A stretch of 64,000 nt of DNA from Corbicula japonica (Eukaryota; Mollusca; Bivalvia; Venerida; Cyrenidae). Shown here in pieces: positions 11,112-23,852 of this stretch (position 1 is its first letter; every line of letters starts with the position of its first letter). The translations under genes and the position numbers were made by a program. Where the stretch lies: the NCBI GenBank assembly GCA_038501625.1, contig JAZAYU010000197.1, positions 62,001-126,000 on the forward strand. The letters run 5' to 3'. The notes beneath the pieces were generated by a model. It was not told the origin of the DNA. It saw only the letters and a program-made list of their open reading frames with translations, and made no database searches.

Positions 11112-13697
11112 CACGGTATGTATCCCAATAATCAACACTCGGAAGACAATGATAGGCTCGGAGGATAAGAACGGCTAGAGATTTGGATGAGAGTGAGAAA
11201 AGCATAAGTATTTTTACTTTTATCTTTTACTAATGCCGATTTAAATCACGTTAGTGATAGCAATCGTTCTAGGCCAACATAAGCTATATAAAAATGCAAT
11301 GTTTTTGCAGACAGTCCCTACATTGTGGTGAAAATCACCGAAGAGGATGGAAAATTCGACCCATCGCTCAAAGTTAAACAAGTTTCCATCTGTAATTAGG
11401 TAGTTGGGTGAAGAAAACATAACTATTTGATCCTTTACTATCCCTCTGTTTATAAACAATCACAACATGGTAACACAGTTCGGTAAAAATGAATCTAAAT
11501 CTTACTTTTTCTGAAGATATCAAAGCGAAATGAATAATCATTGGCTTCACTGAAGATAATAGGTGGCTACATTAAAAATTTTATGGATAATGAACAAACT
11601 TACCTTTTCATCATAATGCTTTTTAAGTAATGTTTATTAGTTTTAAAGTCAATTTTTTTAATCTTCCACGACCCGAAGTCATTGTCCAACCCATTATCTA
11701 TATTTGGTAAGTACTGATGAAGGTAATACATTTTAAATTTGCACTGTAGCAATCTTAAGTGATTTAGATGTACAATATATCATTTTATATCATATCATAT
11801 CAGGTTTTACGCCTTTTTGAGATGACCTGAGTTTGCTAGTTTTCAGCGTGTAGTTGTTAACTTTCAAAATCATTCATTGGTTCTATAAACACACCCAGTA
11901 CTAGACACAAGTGATGCTTGTAATAATTAGCAAGTATTGTAATTTTGAAAGAGCAACAGCTTTGATACTTGAGAGAAAAGTGGAACTTAAGATCAAAACT
12001 TATCAACGTTTCTAGGTCGATAAAGGGGCCATAATTCTGTCAAAAGCTAACCAGAGTTATGTTACTTAAGCTGCACAGTCATCTTATTGCAGTAATAGTA
12101 AGTACGTATGCCAAGGTTGACAGCAATAGCTGTGTTATTTCGGATAAAAATGGACATAAACACAAGACTAGGTCGAGCGCGGATGGAGACGTAGCTCAGG
12201 TGATGACATATGCTCATTAAAAACAAAAAGAAGAGCTTATAAACCACAGAAATCTACTGAATTGAGAAAAAAAAGAAAAACAACGATATAACTTGCAGAA
12301 GAACTGCTTGAATGGCGCCCCATTTAGATCAACATTTAAACGAATAATTCTAAGAAGATAAAGCGTTATTTTGTAATTTCCCATTGTTTGTTTTCTCTAG
12401 ATTTTAGATATTTTGTTCAGAACTATGTATACTAAATACCAAAAGCAATAAAATTTCTGTTGAACTTTTTTGTAGGTCAATGTGAACAATGACTGGAGTA
12501 TAGGTCCTTTTGGAAACATACCATCACATAATATCACTTAAATCGCAAAAGGGACATACAAATAATAACCAATTGTTTATAATTACGTAAACTCTTCCAA
12601 AAGGGAAGTCAGTTATATAATTTTGATAATAAAGAGTGTATATTATTTATAAATTACAATCGTTTATACATCGCTAAAATCATATTTATCAATTCTTACG
12701 ACATTTTGTCTATTATTATCACACATCGACACGTGGTAGTGATTGCCACTGCTGGCCCGGTATCAGGTAAACACAGCTTTACTCAGGTAAACACAGCTTT
12801 ACAAGTAAGGGGCGAAACGGTTCTGAGGGTCCTTGTCTAAGGATGTCGATGTGTTTTTCTGGCAAAAGACAATTGAAACGTCACTAAAGATATTTTATTC
12901 ATTTTAATTTTTATCCATCTAGCAGAATGATGTCGATGGTTCTTCATTATATTTTTCTAATAAACATTTTATTTAATTTCTCATTTCGAATCTGTTATTT
13001 CTATTGGTTGCAAAAGAAACCACAATTTGTCAAGGAAAGAACTTATGCAAATGTTAATCCCTCCATCACAAAACATTTTGTTAGATGAGGTGTCGCTTGA
13101 ATACATTGTTGACACACACATGCACGGACAAAGGCGAATATAAAACGTCATTTCACAGTTGAGAAATGATAAAAAAAATAGTATTGATACATTTTCCTGA
13201 AGATAAAATTAAAAGCCTGGCGATTATTCAGTTTGAGCCACCTATTATCTTTAACAAATATCACTGAAGCCTGTGATTATCCATCTCGCTTTGACATCTT
13301 CAGAAAAAGTAAGATTTAGATTCATTTTTACCGAACTGTGTTACCATTTAGTGATTGTTTATTAACAGAGGGACAGTAAAGGATCAAATAGTTATGTTTT
13401 CTTCACTCAAATACCTAAATACAGATAGAAAATTGTTTAATTTTGAGCAATGGGTCGAATTTTCCATCTTCTTCGGTGATTTTCATCACAATGTAGGGAC
13501 TGTCTGCATTGCAGTTTTATATAGCTTTATGTTGGACTTGAACGACTGCAATCACTAACGTGATTTAAATCGGCGTTAGTAAAAGATAAAAGTAAAAATA
13601 CTTATGCTTTTCTCACTCTCATCCAAATCTCTAGCCGTTCTTATCCTCCGAGCCTATCATTGTCTTCCGAGTGTTGATTATTGGGATACATACCGTG
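11112..13697. mobile_element. Non-autonomous foldback DNA transposon, 5-bp TSD, CACGG termini
   Basis: Two arms, 11112-11568 and 13236-13697, are reverse complements of about 460 bp (with small indels), separated by 1.67 kb. The ends read CACGGTATGTATCCC inward from each side. Immediately outside each end lies the same pentamer, TTATC (11107-11111 and 13698-13702), a perfect target-site duplication. The interior has no transposase. A 5-bp duplication and CAC-starting ends are the pattern of Transib and RAG-like transposons (CACWRTG ends), though here the heptamer is CACGGTA, with two differences, and the target is not GC-rich. CACTA elements also start with CAC but duplicate 2-3 bp. The paired open frames in the arms (11241-11459 minus, 13355-13558 plus) are the same repeat read twice, not genes. 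Confidence 0.8.
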
Positions 13698-13702
13698 TTA
13701 TC
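13698..13702. other. Target-site duplication, right (TTATC)
   Basis: Exact match to 11107-11111. Confidence 0.75.
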
Positions 13703-15528
13703 TGGAATCACTCAAGGCTAGTATTTGACAGCGAATACATTATGGTGCTTTTCCACCCGCCAAACATGCTGTTTTGTCATCAAAGTATTTGACGTTAAGT
13801 AAATGGAATTTTATTTTCATTCGTAAGTACTGGTTTATCTATGCCTATAATATCATGAATTTAGAATAAATTTCGAACTTGTTCTCAATTTTACACAGTA
13901 TTTTTTAGGTCTGACGTATATTCACACTAACAATCTGAAACTGAGGGATATTCGTTACTAATTAACAATGAAAAGTGTTCTTCACCTGAAATCATCATAC
14001 ATGTATGAACTTGAATGTGCAAAATTTTAATCGTGAGAACTACGTGAACATAAACCTGAGTTGTTTGTGTCAATACCTTAAAGTTTAATTTGTAAATAAC
14101 CTGTGCCATATTCAATGTGAAGATATGACATTTAATTTATCAAATTTTAAAAGAACATTTGTTACATGTCGATGTTGTATTAGTTGTCACCGGATATACG
14201 ATTTATATAGATTGAAATGCTGACTAAGCCTTAACCCATTATAAGTCTTGTGTTTTGTTTGTTTCTAAGTTTTAGTGTAGTTTTAAAGGAATTAGTGAAT
14301 AATTGTTTTGCGCACGATAATAATTGTGCAAAAATTATTATCCTCGAGTACACTGTATTGACGCACCTAAGAGAAAAGATCATGGTAATCTTGTTTTTCA
14401 CCTACTTCAAACAAAATTACCTGTTTGTCAAAGAGATAAAGTCTTAGACAACCTCTAAGAAGTAGCCACTCGCTTCAATAACATTTATTTTGAAGGAAAT
14501 CCTGCATTAACCTTGACCACTATTGTTGGGCGGCCATTTTGACAGTACAATGAAACGACGCATTTGATTGGACAGTAACTTTTGCTCTCATTATCACTGC
14601 AGGCATGCGGTACTCTGAAAATGTTTGAGTCTGGGACAAAATTATAAAGAAAGTAATAAGGTAAGATGGGTTTTTTTTATCAGATGAAAATAAATTTTAT
14701 TTATAATACCAGCAATATGGCAAACATAACTAATTTACTACCAATCAAAATTCCAGAGGTGTCAGGTCAGAAATTTTTATGTCATTTATTTTTTTATAAT
14801 GCTCAAATCATGTTACAAATAATTGTTCTTTTGTGGGCATTTCTGGTTAATTTATTCCTCTCAATCAGAGCAGTGTAAGCATCTGAAATTGTCTCCCCGC
14901 CTCACAACTTTTATCAAGAACTTGAATTGTTAATGAGAGTTAATAACTGAAAAAACGTCTGAAAATGTTATACGGTGTACACCTTTCTAAACAGTGAAAA
15001 TTATTTTTACGACGTACATTAATCACATGACAGTCACGTGAACTTTTACCTAAGACATGATAGGCAGACGTCAAGTCTGTAAAATTTTTATATCTGGGAA
15101 ATTACACTTCAAAACAGCTTTTTAACTAAGGAGATAATTTTGCATTAAGAAAAATACTGTTTTTTAGTGAATAGAGAAAAAAGTAAGTTTAAAGAATACC
15201 TTGAAGTCTAACTTTCCACATTGTTTCAATACGGAACGCGGTGATATTTACAAACAAAATCCGGCGGAATTACGTCACGGGAAGCTCCTGATTATCAGAA
15301 CGAGGTCAAAATAAAAACTGCGTCAAAACAATGTAGCGTCATTACGAAGTATCGGACGATATATGTAACTACATGTATACGTAGTTTAAACTGAATAACA
15401 CGTATCTGTCACGGCAATATATACCACACAAAGTAAATGTATTAATCAATAAAATGACAAAAGGCTCATTATTTATCGCCATTCTTCACTCGTCAATTTT
15501 CGTTTATTTAATATATGCTGTAATCTCG
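13703..15528. other. Gene-free stretch upstream of BTB gene
   Basis: AT-rich sequence with scattered short open frames lacking motifs or splice partners. The last 100 bases carry the putative BTB promoter. Confidence 0.5.
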
Positions 15529-15535
15529 ATATATA
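15529..15535 (+). promoter_or_regulatory. Possible TATA box of BTB gene
   Basis: TATATAG lies about 85 bases before the BTB start codon, leaving room for a short leader. The region is AT-rich, so this may be chance. Confidence 0.35.
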
Positions 15536-15618
15536 GTGGTTCTGTTTAAGTTAGAATTTCCATTCGAACGTTAAAAGAGATTCTATGTTTATAATAAACT
15601 TAACAATATTATTTAAAG

Positions 15619-15919
15619 ATGTTAGAGTATTATTTAGAGTCACGGGAGCTGCATGAATTAGATGAAGGCGAAGACGAAAGCGAAGATTTTACAGGAAGTG
15701 GAAAGTGCTATGACGAAATCACATTTGTTTTTGACGATGGAAAACAGCTGTATGTGTCACAAAACTTTTTACATTACGCTTCTCCTGTGCTACAAGCTAT
15801 GTTTGAAAATGACTGGAAGGAAAAAGAATCAAAGACTGTGAAGCTTCCAGGCAAAAATTACGATGATTTTCTGGAGTTTCTACTTTGCCTGCATCCAAAT
15901 AAACAGTCGCCAGTTAACA
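15619..15919 (+). CDS. BTB gene exon 1 (coding part)
   Basis: 301 coding bases, 100 codons plus one base; donor at 15920 reads GTAAGTATT. Holds most of the BTB fold. Confidence 0.87.
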
Positions 15920-18262
15920 GTAAGTATTCATCTTGATTTCAAAGGTAAAGAAAGATTATTTTATACGGGTAATTTAAAATGATTTTTTTCTACAAAATGA
16001 AAGTTTACTTCAGATACATCTTTTGGTAATCGTATGCTTTTCTGAAGAAATTATACTTAATTTTGATACCGAATAGGTGTCTCAATAACGTGTGTTGTAC
16101 GTTCCGCCATGTGCTCAAACGAGATACAAACATTGTGCGACTTCTAGGCCAACAACGATGAGTTTTTGGAATTTTTACACTGTCTTCACCCCTACATCGC
16201 AATATTAACAAGAAATATCTTAAAAAAAAAGATAAACGGCGTTGATGGAAAAGATTTATATACATGTATATAAGAAAGAAAGAAATATAGAGAGGCGAAG
16301 CAGACACAGTTTAGTTATTTTATTTTACTTGTTATAGCTGTTGACCCACCCTCCCTGCCTTCTTAGTAAGACCTAGAGATTAATCGACCGAATCATGACA
16401 ATTCATAAATTAATTAAAAAATTAATGTCTTTTAATAAAATTGTTGAAGCTGTTGCAAAAAATTCATACGGTGATAATAAGTCGATAAAAAAGAGAAAAA
16501 TGCATATCAGGAATTTCCACATTCAGAAAAAACAGCCTCCCCACACAGTCAAGAAAAAGGGGGAGAGAGAGCATTGTCAATAAAATTAATCAGTTTCAAA
16601 AAGGACACCACAAAGAATTAACAAAACTGAGAACAAGAGGGGTTACCGCCCTGGAACGGTCAATGGCAAATCAAATTGCCAGAGGGGTTTAAACCAGAAG
16701 CAATGCATTACATTAGGTCTTAATCTACATTTATTCAGTTTCAATAATATACCTCTTGTAGAGTTAGAACTCAAGATGAATAAATGTCCTTGAGATTTAA
16801 TAAATATAAATAATGACAGCTTGTTGCAAGAGCAAAACCTACCAACTTTTACGTAAATTAACTTAAAAAAGAGTATTGAACCCGGGGCCTCCGCTTGCGA
16901 GGCGAGAGTGCTAGCCACTACACTACAGAGAACTTAACTTTCGCACTTGAAATTAACAATCAGTATCAAAGGAACTAGAAAGGAACCAGTCAGAACTAGA
17001 AATATATGCACTTTCTTTCATTTTACACTAAGTATTGTACGCAATACGCAAATGTATACCTGACACCCAAGAATATTCAATATAAAATTGTATTTAAGCC
17101 ATCAATATTGACTTAACTGGTAATTTAAATCGTAAATATGTTTTTCTCCTATACAATTATCGCTTTTAAAAACGAAAATTCTCGAACATGTAAATGCCAG
17201 GTAAATACTTACACAAAATTTAAAAATCTTTACGGTAATCGTAAACTACATCCACTAAAAATCAATCAAAATAATCTATTTGATTTTCCCGCTGCATAAT
17301 GATAAAAATCCCACTGGATACCTCTCCACCCTGCTAGATGCCTCTCTGGTGTAAATAGTTACTAATCGAAATAGTTTATTTCATTTTCCCGCTGCATAAT
17401 AATAGAATCCGAATATTATTTACAACATTTCATTGGTCGAAAAAGTAGGTCAAAAGTGAGCTTAGACAGCTAACGCCGAAAAAAACAACAACATGATATT
17501 GTGATTGTCGGCAAAAACTAAAGAAAGAATCATTTTTTATAACATACTACGTTATATAAACAATTATCTGTCTTGTTCTGTTTTCGCCTAACCTAACAAA
17601 CTGCACGTTATAATTATACTGCTTTCTAACTACAGAAAATTGGGGTTTTCTATCGCCACATGGTTTTGATAATACAACTTAAACCACTTTATACATTTTA
17701 AATTTCCTTTCCTGGACCCATTATAGCCTCTTTTTAGAACTAATTTCCAAGGCAAATCAGATATATCTAAGACTTATAACTGCACAATTCTAAAAACAGC
17801 ACAATTCAGCTACTCTATAAAATGTCTAAAGCTTAGGTTTGTGCCCATTTTACAGATGCAAATGTTCTGAGAATAGCATCTATTGCGGATGAGTACCAGT
17901 CCACACTTTTAATGAAGAAATGCAAGGATGCCATGCTAAATTGGTTGTCAACTGCAGAGGAAAAATGTAACAGCTCAAGATTTGATGAGGTGGCAACAGC
18001 AGCAAGTGTATGTCTTCAAATTCTTATGAAAGCTGACTCTCTTAATTACCATGCAGTCGTCAAGAGAGCAGTATCTTCTATTTCCCGTTTTCCGTATAAG
18101 TGGTTTACAGGCACCCCTAAAGGATATAGTGCGTCAAAAAGCACAGAAGACATTCTCTTGAATTGCAAAACTCTCTATTCCAGTCTTAGCGATAAACTTA
18201 AAGTCAGGTTACTTTCGGAAAGACTGAACAAATGCGATAAATCAAAATACCACGATAGTTAA
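15619..18262 (+). CDS. BTB/POZ domain protein, two exons (15619-15919, 17856-18262), 235 aa
   Basis: Small BTB protein. Exon 1 encodes an acidic N-terminus then the BTB core from about residue 30: ITFVFDDGKQLYVSQNFL, then HYASPVLQAMFENDW and VKLPGKNYDDFLEFL, the classic dimer-interface helices. The exon ends GTTAACA with donor GTAAGT. Exon 2 follows a TTTTACAG acceptor and restores the frame (A|AT gives Asn), continuing NANVLRIASIADEYQSTLLM, the conserved last BTB helices, then a helical region with no Kelch, MATH or zinc finger, stop at 18260-18262. The two exons total 708 coding bases with matching phase. BTB proteins commonly act as dimers and Cullin-3 adaptors; which substrate this one would serve is unknown. 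The family is often expanded in bivalves. The Met at 15619 is the first in frame, close behind a TATA-like box. Confidence 0.88.
16497..16700 (+). repeat. Dispersed SINE-like family S, copy 2
   Basis: Shares GCATATCAGGAAT, ACAGCCTCCCCAC and CCCTGGAACGGTCAATGGCAAA-like blocks with 8955-9225. Lies just downstream, in the minus sense, of the tRNA-like head at 16865-16929, which may be its promoter part. Confidence 0.6.
16865..16929 (-). repeat. tRNA-Val-like SINE head (pseudo-tRNA)
   Basis: On the minus strand TGTAGTGTAGTGGCTAGCAC matches a tRNA-Val D-arm and A box, followed by an anticodon arm CTCGC-CTCGCAA-GCGGA and CCCGGGTTCAATAC as the B box. In alignment with metazoan tRNA-Val the anticodon would read CGC rather than CAC. 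No matching acceptor 3' strand and a weak T-stem follow, so it is a tRNA-derived repeat, not a working tRNA. Confidence 0.6.
17856..18262 (+). CDS. BTB gene exon 2
   Basis: 407 bases, begins with two bases completing the split codon, ends at TAA. Holds the end of the BTB fold and a roughly 110-residue helical tail of unknown role. Confidence 0.85.
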
Positions 18263-20243
18263 AAAGTATTAATGAGGAATAATATACATGAACAGTGAAG
18301 TGGATATTTACAATATTGTTTATTCACCCTTTTCAATACATTACATGTAATAATACGCATTCAAGCTCTTGTACTGTGAGCGCTTCGACAAACTGTAATG
18401 CAAATGTCTATATTTTAGTTGATTTTCGTTAATTTATAATACCTTTAGAAAGGATGTTTTGGTTCAGTGTAGATTGTAGTTCAATACGACTTTGACCCGT
18501 GAGCTGAGACCTTTCGTGTAAGACAAATGTGATATTCCTCAATGGGAAAACTGAGTAAATTTGAAGGGTTACCTTTTCATAGTGACAAACCTTATAGGAC
18601 TGATCACTTTATTAAGCGTTTTTATCAAGAGATGGTATTATCAATGGTAAGAATGTTGGGTTATGATGCAAAACATTGATAGTTTTAATCTGACAAGTTA
18701 AATATTTTATTATCGTTTTTTTTTTTTTTTTGGGGGGGGGGGGGGGGGTTTAGACTTGAATTTAGTTGAATTTTATAATATGCTTATATGTTTATCATTC
18801 ATTTAAGTTGTATGTTAATCATTTACGTTGATGTATTTAGTTCAATTTCTTTTTGATAATTGTTTCATGTTCACTTCATTTATATAACAATATGTGTATA
18901 TGCAGCAGCTTCCCCTGTCACCCTTAACCTCTGTACTGAAGAGACGCTGACAAACAGAGTTACACCCGCAAGAAATAAAATAATCATTCAATTGTCTTCC
19001 ATTAATTTACAAAATTTAAAACTTTTCATTGCCTTATCTGAGTATTGTGTTCGAGTAAACTTAAATACAAATATATATGGAAAAGAGATCATGGATTTTT
19101 AATTTAATATGATAGTACATTTTCCGATTTTTGATGGTGATGTTTCTCGTGCAGATTCTTACAGGGATTTATATATACAGCTTGTTCGATTTTCTGGAAT
19201 TTGCATTGGTGCTAGTGATTTCATTGAACGTTATCTTTCATAACTGAAAAAAACTTTCTAAAGAAAGGTTATCGTTATCACAAATTGCCGATACCCAGAT
19301 TTAGTTAACAAATACAGGTGCATTTTAAAATAACTATTAAAACCAAGTTATTTCATTGCCAGACTTTACGGAGCTTTGCAGGTCGGGTGATGAACCGATC
19401 TAAAGTTGATCATTATGTTTACCTCTTGTTTTCACGACGGTGGCAGGAGTTTAAGAATTTATGATGGTTAATATGGGAATCTTTTAAGCTCGATTTGGTT
19501 CTTTTATCCCTCTCATCGTGTTCTTGCTGAATTGACCCCAGGTACTCTGGTCTTGGTAAAATCATAAAGTACCCGCCCTGTGGTTTTTCAATACTTGTCT
19601 AGAAGCTTCTAATGATTTATATCCTTTCCACGACCATAACGTATTTAAACGTGACAAAATTTTGACTTCCCAAAACCCGGCCCTGTTTTACGGGAAGACG
19701 CCCGAAACGTTTTTAAACGTGTCAAAAAATCGATTTTCAAAACCCGACCCTGTTTTTTCGTCGGAAACCCGTCAATTTATTTTTCATTTTTAAAAAAGTC
19801 CTTACTTTAGTGGCTATTTTAAAGGAAGCGGAATCATCGATCAGTATTTTAAAACCATTAGTCATTTGAATGCATCACATATTTTCTCTCAAATATAATT
19901 TAGTACACGCTATGGTGTGCTATTAATTCAATTCTAAAAGCATACAAAGGATGCACGTAATAATACGCCCATAATTTATTTTGTTTATAAATATTTCATA
20001 AGCAGTCTCTAAACTTCTTGGTATTATAACCTTTAACTTTAGCCATCTTCGTTTAAATTCACGAAGCCAGCATAAACTGGCTGTTGTTTTAGGCGCAAAC
20101 CAAGAATAAAAGCATACTCTGAAGCAATATTAACCGCTTACTCGATATCTTTCTTGCAACTTAAGCGGTCTTTCTAGATTGAGACAGGCACAGCAAACAT
20201 AATTGCTGTTCTGTTAGCAGAAAACCTTGAATTCCTGCTTTAC
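18263..20243. other. Gene-free stretch after BTB gene
   Basis: No gene seen. A T-run followed by a G-run spans about 18718-18748. Two diverged copies of a roughly 66-bp unit containing AAAACCCGRCCCTGTTTT lie at 19640-19770. Confidence 0.5.
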
Positions 20244-20312
20244 CTTGTTGTAGGCATTCGTAAGGTCGTCATAACTGTACTGCACGTATGAGCCTGTCAC
20301 TTGAGGCTTCCT
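20244..20312 (-). CDS. Orphan internal exon candidate, 23 codons
   Basis: Minus-strand segment opened by a TTTATTCCAG acceptor and closed by AAG|GTAAAG. It reads RKPQVTGSYVQYSYDDLTNA then YNK, phase 0 to phase 0. Gene unknown; the DDLTNAYNKV pattern faintly recalls Pipsqueak-type helix-turn-helix starts, which is weak. No partner exon was found within several kb. Confidence 0.3.
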
Positions 20313-21690
20313 CTGGAATAAAACAGAAAAATCAGGACAGTCAATCCTAGTATACAACTATATTGTCTAAATGTAAGTCGTTTTTTAGTGCAAACGACCG
20401 AAATATTACTTTAATAAAACTGAGTTTGTTTGTAAAAATAACCTCGAGTATTCATCAAACAGAAAAACAAGACAGTGTAAAATGATTAGTGAAAATAAAA
20501 GAAGTCTTAATTATATCATCATACCTTTCTTATCTTGCTAATATCCAATAACATTAACAGTTAGCTTATTTGTTTATCAAAAGGTTCAACGTAGCTTAAC
20601 CGAGTCACGGAAATACGTCATCGCTCGCGTTTTCCATTGATTGCCGAACTAACGTTATCGCCTTATTGAATCTACTGTAAGACTTTTACTGCTGCAACAC
20701 GGAACAAACAACTGTACAATGATCTTTAAATAAAAGACAGAGTGTCCTATATAAGAAATCTATTTTTGTACTTTTGTAAAATGTTTAATATTGATTTTAT
20801 TTAAATATCTACCTAAAAGATTTAATACATAATTTTTCAAACAATTTTGATGGCATTGAATTGTTTTCAATAGCTTTTTATTTAGGTTCCTAGTACATAA
20901 ATGTAAAAGTTTAAAAAAAATAAGCACAAATAATCATGAAAATTATACATCCCCAAACGTTTGTAAACGGATGAAAACATATTTTAATTAAGAGCTTCAG
21001 TAAGATAACGATTTGTCACATTATTATTAAAACATGATTTGGATTCAGACAGTTTAGTGGAGCACATTTCTTTGTTTATTGTACCAGAAGAACACGAAGA
21101 ATACTGTAAATATTCGCAACTAAAATTGTTACGTTTTGGCAAGGTTGGGCATATTCGAAATATTTGTTTTCGCGTTTTTTCCAATTGTGAAATAAATATT
21201 GCATAATTATGCAATTTATTATCGCGCTCCAGTGCCAACCGCGAATACCATGAAATTGCGAAAATTAATTGGTCGAGAATATTTGGCGTATTAAATCGGC
21301 GATGCTCGTGTTCATATTAAACTGTTAAATAAATAGTTTGTCGCCTTATTAAAAAACGTTCGTAGGTTAACACTAAAAAGTATGCCAAAATTTGTTTAAG
21401 ACGGAATTATAAGAACAAAATGTTTGTTCTTCGAGGAAATATCCGGTATATAACAACTTGCATGTGCAAACAAAACAACAAACGGCTTAAGGATCACCAA
21501 GCAGAGTAAGGCTTTAAGGCGGTTAATCACGTCAAGTATTACATATAACAGTGACCAACGGAATTGTTGTCGTTTGTCGTGATTTGAACGCAAAACGAAG
21601 AAAAAAGACAAGGAGCTGGTGTGTTCCCCCACCATCGGCGAGTTCCTCATCATTTTTGTAAGCTTTCTAAATTCTGCATTTCACTGGGAA
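20313..21690. other. Gene-free stretch
   Basis: Intergenic or intronic AT-rich DNA. Short minus-strand open frames at 20984-21238 and 21396-21653 carry no motif and no convincing splice sites. Confidence 0.5.
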
Positions 21691-21696
21691 AGAACC

Positions 21697-23707
21697 CTAA
21701 TAGCCCGTACAGCTCTGAAATCAGTATTGACATATCTAACGTACGCTATGTTGTGTTATCCTTATAGCCCGTACAGCTCTTGAATCAGTATTGACATATC
21801 TAATGTACGCTATGTTGTGTTATCCTAATAGCCCGCACAGCTCTGGAATCAGTATTGACATATCTAATGTACGCTATGTTGTGTTATCCTAATAGCCCGT
21901 ACAGCTCTTGAATCAGTATTGACATATCTAATGTACGCTATGTTGTGTTATCCTAATAGCCCGTACAGCTCTTGAATCAGTATTGACATATCTAATGAAC
22001 GCTATGTTGTGTTATCCTAATAGCCCACACAGCTCTGGAATCAGTATTGACATATCTAATGTACGCTATGTTGCGTTATCCTAATAGCCCGTACAGCTCT
22101 TGAATCAGTATTGACATATCTAATGTACGCTATGTTGTGTTATCCTAATAGCCCGCACAGCTCTGGAATCAGTATTGACATATCTAATGTAAGCTATGTT
22201 GTGTTATCCTAATAGCCCGCACAGCTCTTGAATCAGTATTGACATATCTAATGTACGCTATGTTGTGTTATCCTAATAGCCCGCACAGCTCTTGAATCAG
22301 TATTGACATATCTAATGTACGCTATGTTGTGTTATCCTAATAGCCCGCACAGCTCTGGAATCAGTATTGACATATCTAATGTACGCTATGTTGTGTTATC
22401 CTAATAGCCCGCACAGCTCTTGAATCAGTATTGACATATCTAATGTACGCTATGTTGTGTTATCCTAATAGCCCGTACAGCTCTTGAATCAGTATTGACA
22501 TATCTAATGTACGCTATGTTGTGTTATCCTAATAGCCCGCACAGCTCTTGAATCAGTATTGACATATCTAACGTACGCTATGTTGTGTTATCCTTATAGC
22601 CCGTACAGCTCTTGAATCAGTATTGACATATCTAACGTACGCTATTTTGTGTTATCCTAATAGCCCCCACAGCTCTGGAATCAGTATTGACATATCTAAC
22701 GTACGCTATGTTGTGTTATCCTAATAGCCCGTACAGCTCTTGAATCAGTATTGACATATCAAGCTATGTTGCGTTATCCTAATAGCCCGCACAGCTCTTG
22801 AATCAGTATTGACATATCTAACGTAAGCTATGTTGTGTTATCCTAATAGCCCGTACAGCTCTGGAATCAGTATTGACATATCTAACGTAAGCTATGTTGT
22901 GTTATCCTAATAGCCCGCACAGCTCTGGAATCAGTATTGACATATCTAACGTACGCTATGTTGTGTTATCCTAATAGCCCGTACAGCTCTTGAATCAGTA
23001 TTGACATATCTAACGTAAGCTATGTTGTGTTATCCTAATAGCCCGCACAGCTCTGGAATCAATATTGACATATCTAACGTAAGCTATGTTGTGTTATCCT
23101 AATAGCCCGTATAGCTCTGGAATCAGTATTGACATATCTAACGTACGCTATGTTGTGTTATCCTAATAGCCCGTACAGCTCTTGAATCAGTATTGACATA
23201 TCTAACGTAAGCTATGTTGTGTTATCCTAATAGCCCGCACAGCTCTGGAATCAATATTGACATATCTAACGTAAGCTATGTTGTGTTATCCTAATAGCCC
23301 GTATAGCTCTGGAATCAATATTGACATATCTAACGTACGCTATGTTGTGTTATCCTAATAGCCCGTATAGCTCTGGAATCAGTATTGACATATCTAACGT
23401 ACGCTATGTTGTGTTATCCTAATAGCCCGTACAGCTCCGGAATCAGTATTGACATATCTAACGTAAGCTATGTTGTGTTATCCTAGTAGCCCGTACAGCT
23501 CTGGAATCAATATTGACATATCATATCTAACGTACGCTATGTTGTGTTATACTAATATCCCGTACAGCTCTGGAATCAATATTGACATATCTAACGTACG
23601 CTATGTTGTGTTATCCTAATATCCCGTACAGCTCTGGAATACATATTGACATATCATATCTAACGTACGCTATGTTGTGGTATCCTTATATCCCGTACAG
23701 CTCGTAC
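21697..23707 (+). repeat. 64-bp minisatellite, about 31 copies
   Basis: Unit of 64 bases around TAGCCCGTACAGCTCT, GAATCAGTATTGACATATC and GCTATGTTGTGTTATCC. Two unit variants (CTCTTGAA and CTCTGGAA) interleave. Left copies mostly read TAATGTACGC while copies right of about 22560 read TAACGTACGC or TAACGTAAGC. The last copies carry a CATATCATATC slip. Spacers are absent, so it is a satellite and not a CRISPR-like array. Confidence 0.95.
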
Positions 23708-23844
23708 ATTAACGGAAGCGAACAGTACACATTTATTCAAACCACAACTTACAATGGAATGCCAATTATAGTGATAAATGGAACCTTAAATTTTGTATTT
23801 CATATTGAGGTCATTGAATTCCCATGACATTCAACGTATGATCA

Positions 23845-23852
23845 CCTGAGAA
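23845..23852. other. hAT target-site duplication, left (CCTGAGAA)
   Basis: Exact 8-bp match to 25196-25203. Confidence 0.85.

Larger units (their letters stand above)
15920..17855 (+). other. BTB gene intron, with SINE-like insertions
   Basis: GTAAGT...ACAG intron of 1.9 kb. It contains family S copy 2 (16500-16700), a tRNA-Val-like unit (16865-16929, minus strand), and a short direct repeat around TTTTCCCGCTGCATAAT at 17284 and 17386. Confidence 0.75.

Noticed and set aside
11241..13558. Two similar open frames (minus 11241-11459, plus 13355-13558) as a duplicated gene
   Set aside because: They are the two arms of the foldback transposon read in mirrored orientation; no splice or start support.
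16865..16929. Functional tRNA gene on the minus strand
   Set aside because: A and B boxes are good, but the acceptor stem does not close and the T-stem is weak.
21697..23707. Regular direct repeats resembling a CRISPR array
   Set aside because: Units are contiguous without spacers, the DNA is eukaryotic, and no associated genes exist; it is a minisatellite.
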